A stretch of 28,112 nucleotides of DNA from an uncultured Subdoligranulum sp. (lineage in GTDB: Bacteria; Bacillota; Clostridia; Christensenellales; CAG-314). Made by a program: the position numbers and the translations under genes. The first letter of the stretch is position 1. Every line of letters begins with the position of its first letter. The DNA is taken from the NCBI GenBank assembly GCA_902496185.1, contig CABUZX010000017.1, forward strand, positions 1-28,112, written 5' to 3'. The notes beneath the pieces are model-generated. The model did not search any database. It was not told the DNA's origin and saw nothing but the letters and a program-made list of their open reading frames with translations. Shown one piece after another: positions 6,627 to 13,754 of this stretch.

Positions 6627-7037
6627 ATGCAAAAAAACGTAAGCAAATTCTTTAACGTTATCGTTCACGTATTGGAGTATCTTATCGCAATAGTCACACT
6701 TGCAGTACTTTTGTGGCTTTTGGGGTGTGAAGTTTTTAAAATGTTTACTACTGAAAATTATTTTTCAACAGTAGACACTTATTTAAATAATATTTTGACG
6801 ATAGTGGTAGGGCTTGAATTTGTTCGTATGTTGATTAACCTTACGCCTGCAAACACGTTAGAAGTACTTATCGTTGCTATTGCAAGGCAAGTAATCGTTG
6901 ATCACAATTCACCTGTCAATAATATCGTTTGCGTGGTTTGTATAGCAGGACTTTTTGCAATTCGTAGATTTTTAATATCTAAGACAGATCTTAAGATAGA
7001 ACTTTCCGAAGCATCGGAAGAATGTGATAATAATTAA
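6627..7037 (+). CDS. PsiE-like small membrane protein
   Basis: From ATG 6627 (site AAAGGAG) the product has 136 residues and about four hydrophobic segments: residues ~12-32, ~50-66, ~76-92 and ~96-111, with a charged cytoplasmic tail rich in Glu. The motif LEFVRMLINLTPANTLEVLIVAIARQVIVDH is of the kind seen in the phosphate-starvation-inducible PsiE family, whose function is unclear. I call it PsiE-like with moderate confidence. The apparent longer frame from 6576 overlaps the end of guaA and has no ribosome site. It lies 41 bases after guaA, probably in the same transcript. Confidence 0.6.
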   Translation: MQKNVSKFFNVIVHVLEYLIAIVTLAVLLWLLGCEVFKMFTTENYFSTVDTYLNNILTIVVGLEFVRMLINLTPANTLEVLIVAIARQVIVDHNSPVNNIVCVVCIAGLFAIRRFLISKTDLKIELSEASEECDNN

Positions 7038-7049
7038 CAAATCAAAGGA

Positions 7050-7070
7050 GGGGAGCGAAAAACGCTTCCC
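7050..7070 (+). promoter_or_regulatory. Hairpin between Shine-Dalgarno and start codon of the exonuclease gene
   Basis: The Shine-Dalgarno AAAGGAG (7044-7050) is 27 bases from ATG 7078, too far for normal use. Between them GGGGAGCG (7050-7057) and CGCTTCCC (7063-7070) form an 8-bp stem (one G-T pair) with an AAAAA loop. Folding brings the site to about seven unpaired bases from ATG. The earlier in-frame GTG at 7024 has no ribosome site of its own. Confidence 0.55.
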
Positions 7071-7077
7071 TAAAAAA

Positions 7078-8037
7078 ATGAAGTATTTAGCATTTGATTT
7101 GGAGGCGGCAAACGGATACAAGCTATATTCGGTATGTAGTTTTGGTTACGTTTTGGCTGATGAAAACTTCAATATTTTAAAGAAAGAGAATATTTGGATT
7201 AATCCGCGTTGCAAATATAATCTCAACGGCACAAGAGAAAACGTTGGGATAAATTTGCATTTGGATAAGCAAGTATTGGATAATTCTCCGGATTTTAAAG
7301 ACGTTTACGAGTTTATAAAAAATCTTTTGACAGATAAGGACGTTTGCGTTATCGGTCACGCGATAGAAAGTGACGTGAATATGCTAAACAAAACTTGTTT
7401 GCATTATAAATTGCCTTCAATAGATTACAAATTTTATTGTACTCAATTATTTTTCCGTTTGTTTAAGGGCGAAAAAGAAGTAAGGTCATTGAGTAAAATA
7501 GCGGAAGAAATAAACGTTACTTTTAAACCTCACACGGCGGACGACGATGCTTATGCGAGTTTTATGACGCTAAAATATCTCTTACGCACTACGGAAAAAA
7601 GTTTAAAAGAACTTGCCGACGAATATAAGGTAAGGATGGGTAGCAACGACAATTTTGAAATAACTCGTACTGTAAGTCTTTTAGGGCAAGTCAGTAAGCG
7701 TCAGGTGACAAAACAAGCCTTGGCTCAAATAGTTGAGTATATCACTCAACAACGCGCAAAGCCAACTACGTCAAAATTGAAAAATAAATTAATTTGTCTT
7801 TCAAGACAAATAGAATTGTCTGATAGGGAGGTATGGCAGCCGATTATTGATTTTATTTACTATCACGGCGCGCAATATACTACAAAACCGGGCAAATGTG
7901 ATTATTACGTTTTGCTTGATGATTCCGAACCAACAGGATCAGAAGTTGCCCGTCAAAAATATATTGATAATTTGATAGCCGAAGGCAAATCCATAAAAAA
8001 AATTCCTTTTTTGCGTCTATTAAAAATTTTTGATTGA
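7078..8037 (+). CDS. DEDDh 3'-5' exonuclease with a C-terminal BRCT-like domain
   Basis: The product (319 residues from ATG 7078) belongs to the DnaQ-like DEDDh exonuclease superfamily. Exo I is FDLEAANG (Asp7, Glu9), Exo II is GHAIESDVNML (Asp99), Exo III is HTADDDA (His152, Asp157), so all four acidic metal ligands and the catalytic His are present. The nuclease domain ends near residue 185. The last 75 or so residues (LICLSRQIEL...YYVLLDD...IPFLRLL) resemble a BRCT fold, as found in some DNA polymerase III epsilon-like proteins. A role in DNA repair or RNA turnover is likely; the substrate cannot be told. It follows the PsiE-like gene by 40 bases and ends before a strong terminator. Confidence 0.8.
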   Translation: MKYLAFDLEAANGYKLYSVCSFGYVLADENFNILKKENIWINPRCKYNLNGTRENVGINLHLDKQVLDNSPDFKDVYEFIKNLLTDKDVCVIGHAIESDVNMLNKTCLHYKLPSIDYKFYCTQLFFRLFKGEKEVRSLSKIAEEINVTFKPHTADDDAYASFMTLKYLLRTTEKSLKELADEYKVRMGSNDNFEITRTVSLLGQVSKRQVTKQALAQIVEYITQQRAKPTTSKLKNKLICLSRQIELSDREVWQPIIDFIYYHGAQYTTKPGKCDYYVLLDDSEPTGSEVARQKYIDNLIAEGKSIKKIPFLRLLKIFD

Positions 8038-8049
8038 TTTATAAATAAA

Positions 8050-8104
8050 AAAAGCACCGATTTAAGTAAACCCAAAAAGTTGGATACTTCAATTCGGTGC
8101 TTTT
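8050..8104. terminator. Bidirectional terminator between convergent genes
   Basis: AAAAGCACCGA (8050-8060) pairs with TCGGTGCTTTT (8094-8104); the interior extends the stem imperfectly through TTAAGTA and TACTT. It has an A-tract on the left and a T-tract on the right and lies between the convergent exonuclease and queT genes, so it can serve both. Confidence 0.85.
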
Positions 8105-8120
8105 GTTTGCGTTTATTTAG

Positions 8121-8639
8121 TTAATTTTTGTTAGTGGGGTATACTATAGGTAATAATTGTTTTTTTGCAATAAAGTAGAGCGGAATACCCAAAGCGTATA
8201 ATACAACAGCTTGCCCAATAAAAACCCACAGTACGTTTATCCAATAAGCTGCTTCTCCCGCAAATAAATACCAAGTGAGTGGCAAAACAAAGGCGTTTAT
8301 CAATATTGGAGGAATAGCTGAAAGATAAGGATTTTTAATTAAGGAACTCATAATCCCAGCAACTAAAGTGCATAGAGTCCCAACTATTACGTCAACCCAC
8401 CCCCACGTTGAAAGAAAATTGCTTATAAAACATCCTACAGTCAACCCAAAAGTACTAAAAGGAAACAGCGCAGGCAAAATTGTAAGACATTCTGCAATCC
8501 TAAATTGCACTTGACCAAAACTCATAAATTGAAATATAAAGACCAAGGTTAAATACACCGAAGCAATAATTCCGTTGTAGCAAAAAAAACGTGTTGTTGA
8601 CAATTTTAGTATATTTTCTCTTTTGCTGTTAATTTTCAT
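8121..8639 (-). CDS. queT: QueT-type ECF transporter substrate-binding subunit
   Basis: This 172-residue integral membrane protein has about five or six hydrophobic helices. The pattern IIASVYLTLVF, then FGQVQFRIAECLTILPALFPF, then GCFISNFLS and DVIVGTLCTLVA is that of the QueT family (DUF988), the S component thought to bring queuosine precursors into the cell with the shared ECF energising module. Imported precursor would feed queuosine34 synthesis in tRNA-Asn, Asp, His and Tyr. The gene stands alone, convergent to the exonuclease gene. No preQ1 riboswitch can exist, because the promoter leaves no leader. Confidence 0.85.
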   Translation of the reverse strand: MKINSKRENILKLSTTRFFCYNGIIASVYLTLVFIFQFMSFGQVQFRIAECLTILPALFPFSTFGLTVGCFISNFLSTWGWVDVIVGTLCTLVAGIMSSLIKNPYLSAIPPILINAFVLPLTWYLFAGEAAYWINVLWVFIGQAVVLYALGIPLYFIAKKQLLPIVYPTNKN

Positions 8640-8645
8640 AAAAAT

Positions 8646-8674
8646 ATATTAACACTGATAAACGCCAAAATCAA
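8646..8674 (-). promoter_or_regulatory. Promoter of queT, giving a leaderless mRNA
   Basis: On the minus strand, -35 TTGATT (8674-8669), 17-base spacer and -10 TAATAT (8651-8646), followed by only six bases before ATG at 8639. There is no Shine-Dalgarno. The layout is the same as at tsaC, tsaE and the patatin gene. Confidence 0.75.
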
Positions 8675-8743
8675 GTAAATAATTTATTTTAAGATAAATA
8701 TTTTTTATGTAATTACGCACAATAATCTCAAACGGAGGTTATT

Positions 8744-8974
8744 ATGAGAAATTTTTGGTCAATTTTTGCCTTAGTGTTGACAATAATAGGCGGTCTCAAC
8801 TGGTTGATAGTGGGTATTTTCCGTTTCAACGTTGTTGATTGGGTATTTGGTTTTGCGCCGTGGATTGCAAGCATTATCTACATTTTGGTGGGTTTAGCAG
8901 CAATATATATGATTTGCTGGCTTGCAGTAGAAAGCAGTAACAACAGAGGCAAAAGTTATAGACAAATGGTTTGA
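8744..8974 (+). CDS. DUF378 family small membrane protein
   Basis: The 76-residue product has two membrane helices (about residues 5-26 and 40-62) and the family signature IIGGLNWLIVGIFRFNVVDWVFG, then IIYILVGLAAIYMI. This matches DUF378 (YuzA-like) proteins, common in Bacillota and of unknown function. Start ATG 8744 has a strong site (CGGAGG). It is monocistronic: a terminator follows immediately. I see no convincing promoter in the AT-rich 100 bases upstream. Confidence 0.85.
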   Translation: MRNFWSIFALVLTIIGGLNWLIVGIFRFNVVDWVFGFAPWIASIIYILVGLAAIYMICWLAVESSNNRGKSYRQMV

Positions 8975-8983
8975 CAAACCCCT

Positions 8984-9025
8984 AAAAAAACGAAGTAAGA
9001 TTAAATTTTCTTACTTCGTTTTTTT
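8984..9025. terminator. Intrinsic terminator after the DUF378 gene
   Basis: CGAAGTAAGA (8991-9000) pairs perfectly with TCTTACTTCG (9009-9018); seven As precede and seven Ts follow, extending the stem and providing the U-tract. It separates the DUF378 gene from the riboswitch-controlled ribU. Confidence 0.92.
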
Positions 9026-9074
9026 ATGAATTTTTCAAAATCAATTAAATTTAAATATTATTAATAAAAAATAA

Positions 9075-9103
9075 TTGACAAGTTTAATATAACTCATTAT
9101 AAT
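9075..9103 (+). promoter_or_regulatory. Promoter of the FMN riboswitch-ribU transcript
   Basis: Perfect consensus: -35 TTGACA (9075-9080), 17-base spacer, -10 TATAAT (9098-9103). Transcription would begin at about 9110, directly before the aptamer P1 stem. Confidence 0.9.
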
Positions 9104-9113
9104 CGTCTTAAAG

Positions 9114-9226
9114 TCTTTGGGGCAAGGTGAAATTCCTTACCGGTGGTTATAGTCCACTAACAACGTTTTTGCGTTGCCGAGCGGGTGAAATTCCTGCGCC
9201 GACGGTATAGTCCGGATGAAAAAAGA
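9114..9226 (+). promoter_or_regulatory. FMN riboswitch (RFN element)
   Basis: The conserved RFN blocks are all present in order: GGGGCAAGGTGAAATTCC, TTACCGGTGGT, a variable hairpin ending near 9177 (CAACG/CGTTG), then GGGTGAAATTCCTGCGCCGA and CGGTATAGTCCGGATG. P1 closes with TCTTT (9114-9118) and AAAGA (9222-9226). It senses FMN and here controls riboflavin uptake. Confidence 0.95.
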
Positions 9227-9277
9227 TTTTTTTGTTTATACAAAAAAACCATGCCCCTCTTTATGGAGGGTTTTTTT
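9227..9277 (+). promoter_or_regulatory. Riboswitch expression platform: terminator containing the ribU ribosome site
   Basis: A first hairpin TTTTTTTG/CAAAAAAA spans 9227-9248. A second stem, CCCTC (9255-9259) with GAGGG (9266-9270), is followed by seven Ts (9271-9277) and then ATG 9278. The Shine-Dalgarno GGAGGG (9265-9270) lies inside the second stem. The A-tract 9242-9248 can pair either with the upstream T-tract or with the downstream T-tract, giving mutually exclusive folds. One hairpin could thus stop transcription and also hide the ribosome site. Confidence 0.75.
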
Positions 9278-9979
9278 ATGACAGAAAATTTTGAAAATCA
9301 AGAACAAATTCAACAAGGCGATCAAGCCGACAATCAAGTATTGACAGATACGTCTGTAAAAGTCGAACCAAAATCCAAAAAGCGCGTTGCAGCTACAACC
9401 ATTGCAAAAGTTGCTATTTTGACGGCTATTGCTTGGATACTTTACGTAGTGGCAAAGTTTCCGTTGTCATTTTTATTTCCGAGTTTTTTGGATATGCAAA
9501 TATCTGATTTGCCCGCATTGTTGGGTGGCTTTTCAATGGGACCTCTGTGGGGATGTGTAATAGTAATTATCAAATGTTTGCTTAAAATGCCTATGACGGG
9601 TACGGGTTGCGTGGGTGAATTGGCTGACATATTGATTGGAATTGCTTTCGTATTGCCGGCAAGTCTTATCTATAAATATAATAAAACAAAAAAAGGCGCT
9701 TTAATTGGACTTTTAGTTGGTATGTTATGCGCTGTAATAATCGCCGTTTTGGCAAACAGATTTTTACTTGTTCCTTTTTACGTTGAAGTTATGTTTGGAG
9801 GTACGATAGAACCGCTTGTAAATATGGTTTCCGTTTTATATAAAGGCGTAACGGCAGAAAGTTTTTATAATTTTTATTTGTGGTTGGGCGTTTTACCTTT
9901 TAACCTTTTGAGATGTTGCGTTTGTGGTGGAATAACCTTTTTAGTTTATAAAAGCTTATCAAAAGTATTGCATTGGTAG
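9278..9979 (+). CDS. ribU: Riboflavin ECF transporter S component RibU
   Basis: The product (233 residues from ATG 9278) is the substrate-binding membrane subunit for riboflavin, working with the ECF A/A'/T module encoded elsewhere. An unusual Gln/Asp-rich hydrophilic N-terminal tail of about 40 residues precedes six predicted helices. The helices carry the RibU-type motif FLDMQISDLPALLGGFSMGPLWG, then IIKCLLK and TGCVGELADILIG. The FMN riboswitch supports the assignment. The longer frame from 9185 would translate the riboswitch and is not real. The -35 box of tsaE begins one base after the stop codon. Confidence 0.93.
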   Translation: MTENFENQEQIQQGDQADNQVLTDTSVKVEPKSKKRVAATTIAKVAILTAIAWILYVVAKFPLSFLFPSFLDMQISDLPALLGGFSMGPLWGCVIVIIKCLLKMPMTGTGCVGELADILIGIAFVLPASLIYKYNKTKKGALIGLLVGMLCAVIIAVLANRFLLVPFYVEVMFGGTIEPLVNMVSVLYKGVTAESFYNFYLWLGVLPFNLLRCCVCGGITFLVYKSLSKVLHW

Positions 9980-10008
9980 TTGCATTTTATAATTTTTTAT
10001 ACTAAAAT
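9980..10008 (+). promoter_or_regulatory. Promoter of the tsaE operon, giving a leaderless mRNA
   Basis: -35 TTGCAT (9980-9985), 17-base spacer, -10 TAAAAT (10003-10008), then six bases and ATG 10015. No Shine-Dalgarno is present between. It starts immediately after the ribU stop codon, so the operon has its own start independent of FMN control. Confidence 0.75.
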
Positions 10009-10014
10009 ATAATT

Positions 10015-10431
10015 ATGAAAATCGTGAGTATATCGGTAGATGAAACAATATTAGCAGGTAAAAACTTTGCAAAAACTCTTAAGGGGGGCGACGTGGTTTT
10101 GCTTGACGGTACTTTGGGGGTAGGCAAAACACATTTTGTAAAAGGCGTTGCGTTGGGGCTTGAAATAGATGACGTAATAACAAGCCCAACTTTTACTTTA
10201 CATAATACCTACAAAGGCAAAAGTTTATTGCTTAATCATTTTGATTTTTATCGTATAGAAGACGAAGATGAAGCCGAACAATTGGGGTTGACGGAGATAT
10301 TTTTTGACAATACCGGGGTATGTTTTGTTGAATGGTGGCAAAACGTTGTAAATCTTTTGCCTAATAATACTCGAAAAGTATCAATTAGGGTGATATCCGA
10401 CACAGTCAGGGAGATAATAATAGATGAGTAA
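10015..10431 (+). CDS. tsaE: tRNA t6A synthesis ATPase TsaE
   Basis: TsaE is the small P-loop ATPase that supports the TsaB-TsaD complex transferring threonylcarbamoyl to A37 of tRNA. The 138-residue product shows Walker A GTLGVGKTHFVKG (about residues 36-48), SPTFTLHNTY, the family pattern HFDFYRIEDEDEAEQLGLTEIF and VCFVEWWQNV. Length is typical. It heads the tsaE-tsaB-rimI-hydrolase-murF-ddl operon and overlaps tsaB by eight bases. Confidence 0.93.
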   Translation: MKIVSISVDETILAGKNFAKTLKGGDVVLLDGTLGVGKTHFVKGVALGLEIDDVITSPTFTLHNTYKGKSLLLNHFDFYRIEDEDEAEQLGLTEIFFDNTGVCFVEWWQNVVNLLPNNTRKVSIRVISDTVREIIIDE

Positions 10432-11011
10432 AATTCTTGTTATTGATACGTCAAGTAAAAACTTGTACGTAATGTTGCTTGACGGTCAAAAAACAACAAA
10501 AATCACAATGTTAAATAATCAAAAACAGCATAGCGTTGTTTTAAATCAAACAGTTGAAGAAGTTTTGCTAAAAGCAAAAGTGACTATTGAGGAAATTGAT
10601 GTATTTGCCGTTTGCGTGGGAGTTGGCAGTTTTACGGGAATAAGGGTAGGCGTTTCGGTTGCAAAAGGTTTAAATTTTGGATGCGCCAAAAAATTTGTGG
10701 AAGTAAACTCTTTGCAAACCCTTGCATATACTAAAAAAGGATGTATCACTTGTATTGCTGACGCGGGTAAAGGATATTATTACGCAGTATACGACGGTCT
10801 CAAACAAAAAACTGCTCCGACGCTCATATCAAACGAAAAAGCGCAAGAATTGTTAAATCTTTCAGATACGGTTTGTTTTGATCCCTCTAAAGACTACAGC
10901 GACGCAATAGAGCAACAAGTCAGAGAAAAAGTAACAAACGGTGAATTTTCATCAAATCTTGTTCCGTTGTACGTGAGGCGTTGTCAGGCGGAAGAGGAGC
11001 GTAATTCATGA
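10424..11011 (+). CDS. tsaB: tRNA t6A synthesis protein TsaB
   Basis: TsaB is the ASKHA-fold partner of TsaD in t6A37 formation. The 195-residue product begins ILVIDTSSKNLYVMLLDG and has the conserved core VCVGVGSFTGIRVGVSVAKGLNFG, with the later AYTKKG and IADAGKGYYYAVYD segments. Length is a little short for the family (about 220-240), mainly at the C-terminus. It overlaps tsaE by eight bases and rimI by four (ATGA), indicating translational coupling. Confidence 0.92.
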   Translation: MSKILVIDTSSKNLYVMLLDGQKTTKITMLNNQKQHSVVLNQTVEEVLLKAKVTIEEIDVFAVCVGVGSFTGIRVGVSVAKGLNFGCAKKFVEVNSLQTLAYTKKGCITCIADAGKGYYYAVYDGLKQKTAPTLISNEKAQELLNLSDTVCFDPSKDYSDAIEQQVREKVTNGEFSSNLVPLYVRRCQAEEERNS

Positions 11012-11499
11012 ACTTTCAATACAAAACTCTCCCAAACGTAGATCTTTTTGCAATTACCGAGTTGGAAAAAAATTGTTTTGATGAGCAAGCGTGTTGGAAT
11101 AAAAATATGCTCAAAGACAGTATTGTCTCTCCTGTGACAAAATTTTTTGGAGCATTTGCAAAAACGGATGATGTTGCTTGTCAAACTTTACAAATTGTAG
11201 GATATTGCGCCGTTGTTGACTACGACGTAGAAGTAGAATTGTTGCGTATTTGCGTGTCTCCCGCTTTTCAACACTTTGGTGTTGGTTACGGATTGCTTAA
11301 TTACGTAATAAAAACTTTAAAGTCACAGCAAAAAGAAGGTCTTTCCGAACGAGCTTTGACGTTGGAAGTAAACGAAAATAATATGCCCGCGAAAAAACTT
11401 TATGAAAAATGCGGATTTAAACAACTTTCAATACGAAAAAATTATTATTTTGAGAAAGACAAGTACAGTGATGCAATCATAATGAGATTGTTTTTATGA
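11008..11499 (+). CDS. rimI: GNAT acetyltransferase, RimI type
   Basis: The 163-residue protein has a GNAT fold: LLRICVSPAFQHFGVGYGLL carries the acetyl-CoA-binding Q/R-x-x-G-x-G/A signature, followed by LTLEVNENNMPAKKLYEKCGFK, the classic RimI pattern. RimI acetylates the N-terminus of ribosomal protein S18 in E. coli; its presence right after tsaB is a common arrangement in Bacillota. The N-terminal 60 residues are more divergent. ATGA overlaps on both sides (with tsaB and with the hydrolase). Confidence 0.85.
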   Translation: MNFQYKTLPNVDLFAITELEKNCFDEQACWNKNMLKDSIVSPVTKFFGAFAKTDDVACQTLQIVGYCAVVDYDVEVELLRICVSPAFQHFGVGYGLLNYVIKTLKSQQKEGLSERALTLEVNENNMPAKKLYEKCGFKQLSIRKNYYFEKDKYSDAIIMRLFL

Positions 11500-12242
11500 A
11501 TACAAAAAATGAAATGAATATTTTTTATACAAAAGAGGGCGACGGAAACGACGTCCTCTTTTTGCATGGTTGGGGTTGCAATAGTAGTACCTTTTGCGGT
11601 ATTAGCTCCAGGCTTATGGGCTACAGAGTGACATCGGTAGATTTGTGGGGATTTGGTAATACTCCATTGCCTACGGAAGCTGTTGATGGGTGGAATACTA
11701 CTGATTATGCCGACAACGTGGCTAAATTTATTATTTCACAAAATTTTAGAAACCTTACAGTAGTGGGGCACAGTTTTGGCGGAAGGATTGCAGTGGTTTT
11801 GGCAAGCAAATATCCAAACCTTGTTAACAAATTGGTATTGGTTGACTCTGCGGGATTTAAAAAATTCAGCATAAAAAAATGGCTTGAAATTAAACGTTAT
11901 AAAAGATTAAAAAAACGCGCTCAAAAAAGCCAAAAAGCAGAAGAAAAACTTAAAAATATGGGTAGTAGTGATTTTAAGGCCTGCAATGACGTCTTAAAGC
12001 GGACGTTTATTAAAGTGGTAAATCAATCATTGGATGAATATGCGTCCGAAATAAAATGTCATACACTACTTATTTGGGGACAAAAAGATGCTGATACTCC
12101 CCTTTGGATGGCAAGACGTTACAACAAACTGATAAAAAAAAGTGGATTGGTTGTATTTAAAAACTGCGGACATTTTTGTTTTTTGGAAAAAAGCAATTTG
12201 TTTTTGGCTGTACTAAAAAGTTTTTTGGCAAGCGAGGTTTAA
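11496..12242 (+). CDS. Alpha/beta hydrolase
   Basis: The 248-residue protein has an alpha/beta-hydrolase fold: oxyanion-hole motif LFLHGWGCNSS (about residues 22-32), nucleophile elbow VVGHSFGGR, acid loop LLIWGQKDADTP and catalytic His in NCGHFCFLE. The lid is short and strongly basic (KKWLEIKRYKRLKKRAQK). Substrate is unknown; the position between rimI and murF gives no specific clue. The start ATG overlaps the rimI stop (ATGA); a second in-frame ATG lies at codon 7. murF begins on the base after the stop codon. Confidence 0.85.
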   Translation: MNTKNEMNIFYTKEGDGNDVLFLHGWGCNSSTFCGISSRLMGYRVTSVDLWGFGNTPLPTEAVDGWNTTDYADNVAKFIISQNFRNLTVVGHSFGGRIAVVLASKYPNLVNKLVLVDSAGFKKFSIKKWLEIKRYKRLKKRAQKSQKAEEKLKNMGSSDFKACNDVLKRTFIKVVNQSLDEYASEIKCHTLLIWGQKDADTPLWMARRYNKLIKKSGLVVFKNCGHFCFLEKSNLFLAVLKSFLASEV

Positions 12243-13754
12243 ATGATTTTACTTTTTCGTTTATTGACTGCCATTTTTTTTACCGTTGCATCTTTATATT
12301 ACGTATGGATGTTTCAACTAAATGGATATTTTTTAAAACGATCAATAAATAATTTGCTGAATTGTCCTGCCTTTTATTTGGGAGTTTTATTTAGTGTTTT
12401 ACAATTAGCTGTTAATTTTTTATTGCCTAAAGTTGCGTTGTATACTAATTTTGCTTTTGCTGGTTTACTTTCGCCTTTTGTTTTTTTTGCAAAAAAAACC
12501 CCTATAAAATTTACGGGTAGGGTGTGCAGATGGACGATAGTTTTATTGCTCATTTTTATTTGCGCAAATTTATTATTAAAGACGTGGTTTTTAACGATAT
12601 TGATTTTGCCGTTAGTAATATTATCGCATTTTATTTTGTTGCCCATACAATATACGATAAACTTATATTATTTAAAACAGGCTCAAAAAAAAGTTTTAAA
12701 AATGAAAAGTACCGTTATCGTTGTGACAGGTAGTTTTGGCAAAACTTCAACAAAAAATATTTTAAACGCTTTTTTACAAACGGAATATTCTTCTATTTGC
12801 AGTGAAAGTAGTTTTAATACGCCTTTAGGGCTTGCAAGATTTATTAACGGACTTAACCAAAACAAAAAATTTTTGATTTTAGAAGCAGGTGCAAAAACAA
12901 AAGGTGATATAGCAAAAATCTGCAAGCTTTTTAAACCGACTCATGCAATTATTACGGGAATAGCTTCTCAACACCTCGAAACGTTTGGCAGTTTAAAAAA
13001 TATCATTGATACAAAAGGCGAAGTTTTGGATTTTTTAACAAATGAAAGTATATGTGTATTAAATGCTGATGATATAAACAGTCAAGACTATTTTAAGAAA
13101 AGTGGTTTTAATGCTGTTTCCGTAGGCAAAAATGGCAAAAATTTTTGTTTTAGCGATTTAAAAATTACACCGACAGGCACAACCTTTTCTATCCATACGC
13201 AAAACGATAGTTATAATATTTTTACGCCACTTTTGGGTAGTGTATCCGCTCACAACATAACCCTTGCATTTGCTTTGGCTCTCAAACTCGGATGTAAGGT
13301 AGAAAAACTTATAGAGACAGCAAAAAATCTCGAATACGTACCGCATAGGTTGCAACTAATAAAACAAAAGGATATATATATTTTGGACGACGGATACAAT
13401 GCAAATCCTCTCGGAGTAGAAGGTTTTATTGAAGTATTAAACAGTTTTGATGGCACGAAAGCAGTCGTCAGTCAGGGGATTGTGGAAATGGGCAACCAAA
13501 CCGTTGCGGAAAATTATCGATTTGCAAAAAAACTCGCAAAAGTTGCGGATTATTGCGCTTTGTTGGGACAAAATACACCAAGCTTATACAAAGGATTGAT
13601 AGATGGAGATTTTGATGAACAAAAAATATTTGTATGCGAAAATTTAAAAGAAGCAGTATCTGCATTACTACCGTATTTGTCAAAAAATAGCGTTATTGCT
13701 TTTCAAAACGATTTGCCCGACAATATGAACGGGCAAAAAAGGAGACAAAAATGA
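12243..13754 (+). CDS. murF: MurF-like Mur ligase with a membrane N-terminal domain
   Basis: The 503-residue protein ends with a complete Mur ligase core: P-loop VVTGSFGKTSTKN (about residues 158-170), ESSFNTPLGLARF, LEAGAKTKGDI, ITGIASQHLETFGSL, a C-terminal domain with VPHRLQLI and the MurF-typical DDGYNANPLGVEGF. The normal N-terminal UDP-MurNAc-binding domain is absent. Instead residues 1-150 hold about five hydrophobic helices. MurF adds D-Ala-D-Ala to the UDP-MurNAc-tripeptide; the next gene, ddl, makes D-Ala-D-Ala and overlaps by four bases, which supports MurF over MurC/D/E. The membrane domain would place the ligase next to MraY. A paralogue acting on a lipid-linked substrate is an alternative. 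Confidence 0.8.
   Translation: MILLFRLLTAIFFTVASLYYVWMFQLNGYFLKRSINNLLNCPAFYLGVLFSVLQLAVNFLLPKVALYTNFAFAGLLSPFVFFAKKTPIKFTGRVCRWTIVLLLIFICANLLLKTWFLTILILPLVILSHFILLPIQYTINLYYLKQAQKKVLKMKSTVIVVTGSFGKTSTKNILNAFLQTEYSSICSESSFNTPLGLARFINGLNQNKKFLILEAGAKTKGDIAKICKLFKPTHAIITGIASQHLETFGSLKNIIDTKGEVLDFLTNESICVLNADDINSQDYFKKSGFNAVSVGKNGKNFCFSDLKITPTGTTFSIHTQNDSYNIFTPLLGSVSAHNITLAFALALKLGCKVEKLIETAKNLEYVPHRLQLIKQKDIYILDDGYNANPLGVEGFIEVLNSFDGTKAVVSQGIVEMGNQTVAENYRFAKKLAKVADYCALLGQNTPSLYKGLIDGDFDEQKIFVCENLKEAVSALLPYLSKNSVIAFQNDLPDNMNGQKRRQK

Noticed and set aside
9185..9277. Upstream extension of ribU from 9185
   Set aside because: This stretch is the 3' half of the FMN riboswitch and its terminator, not coding sequence.
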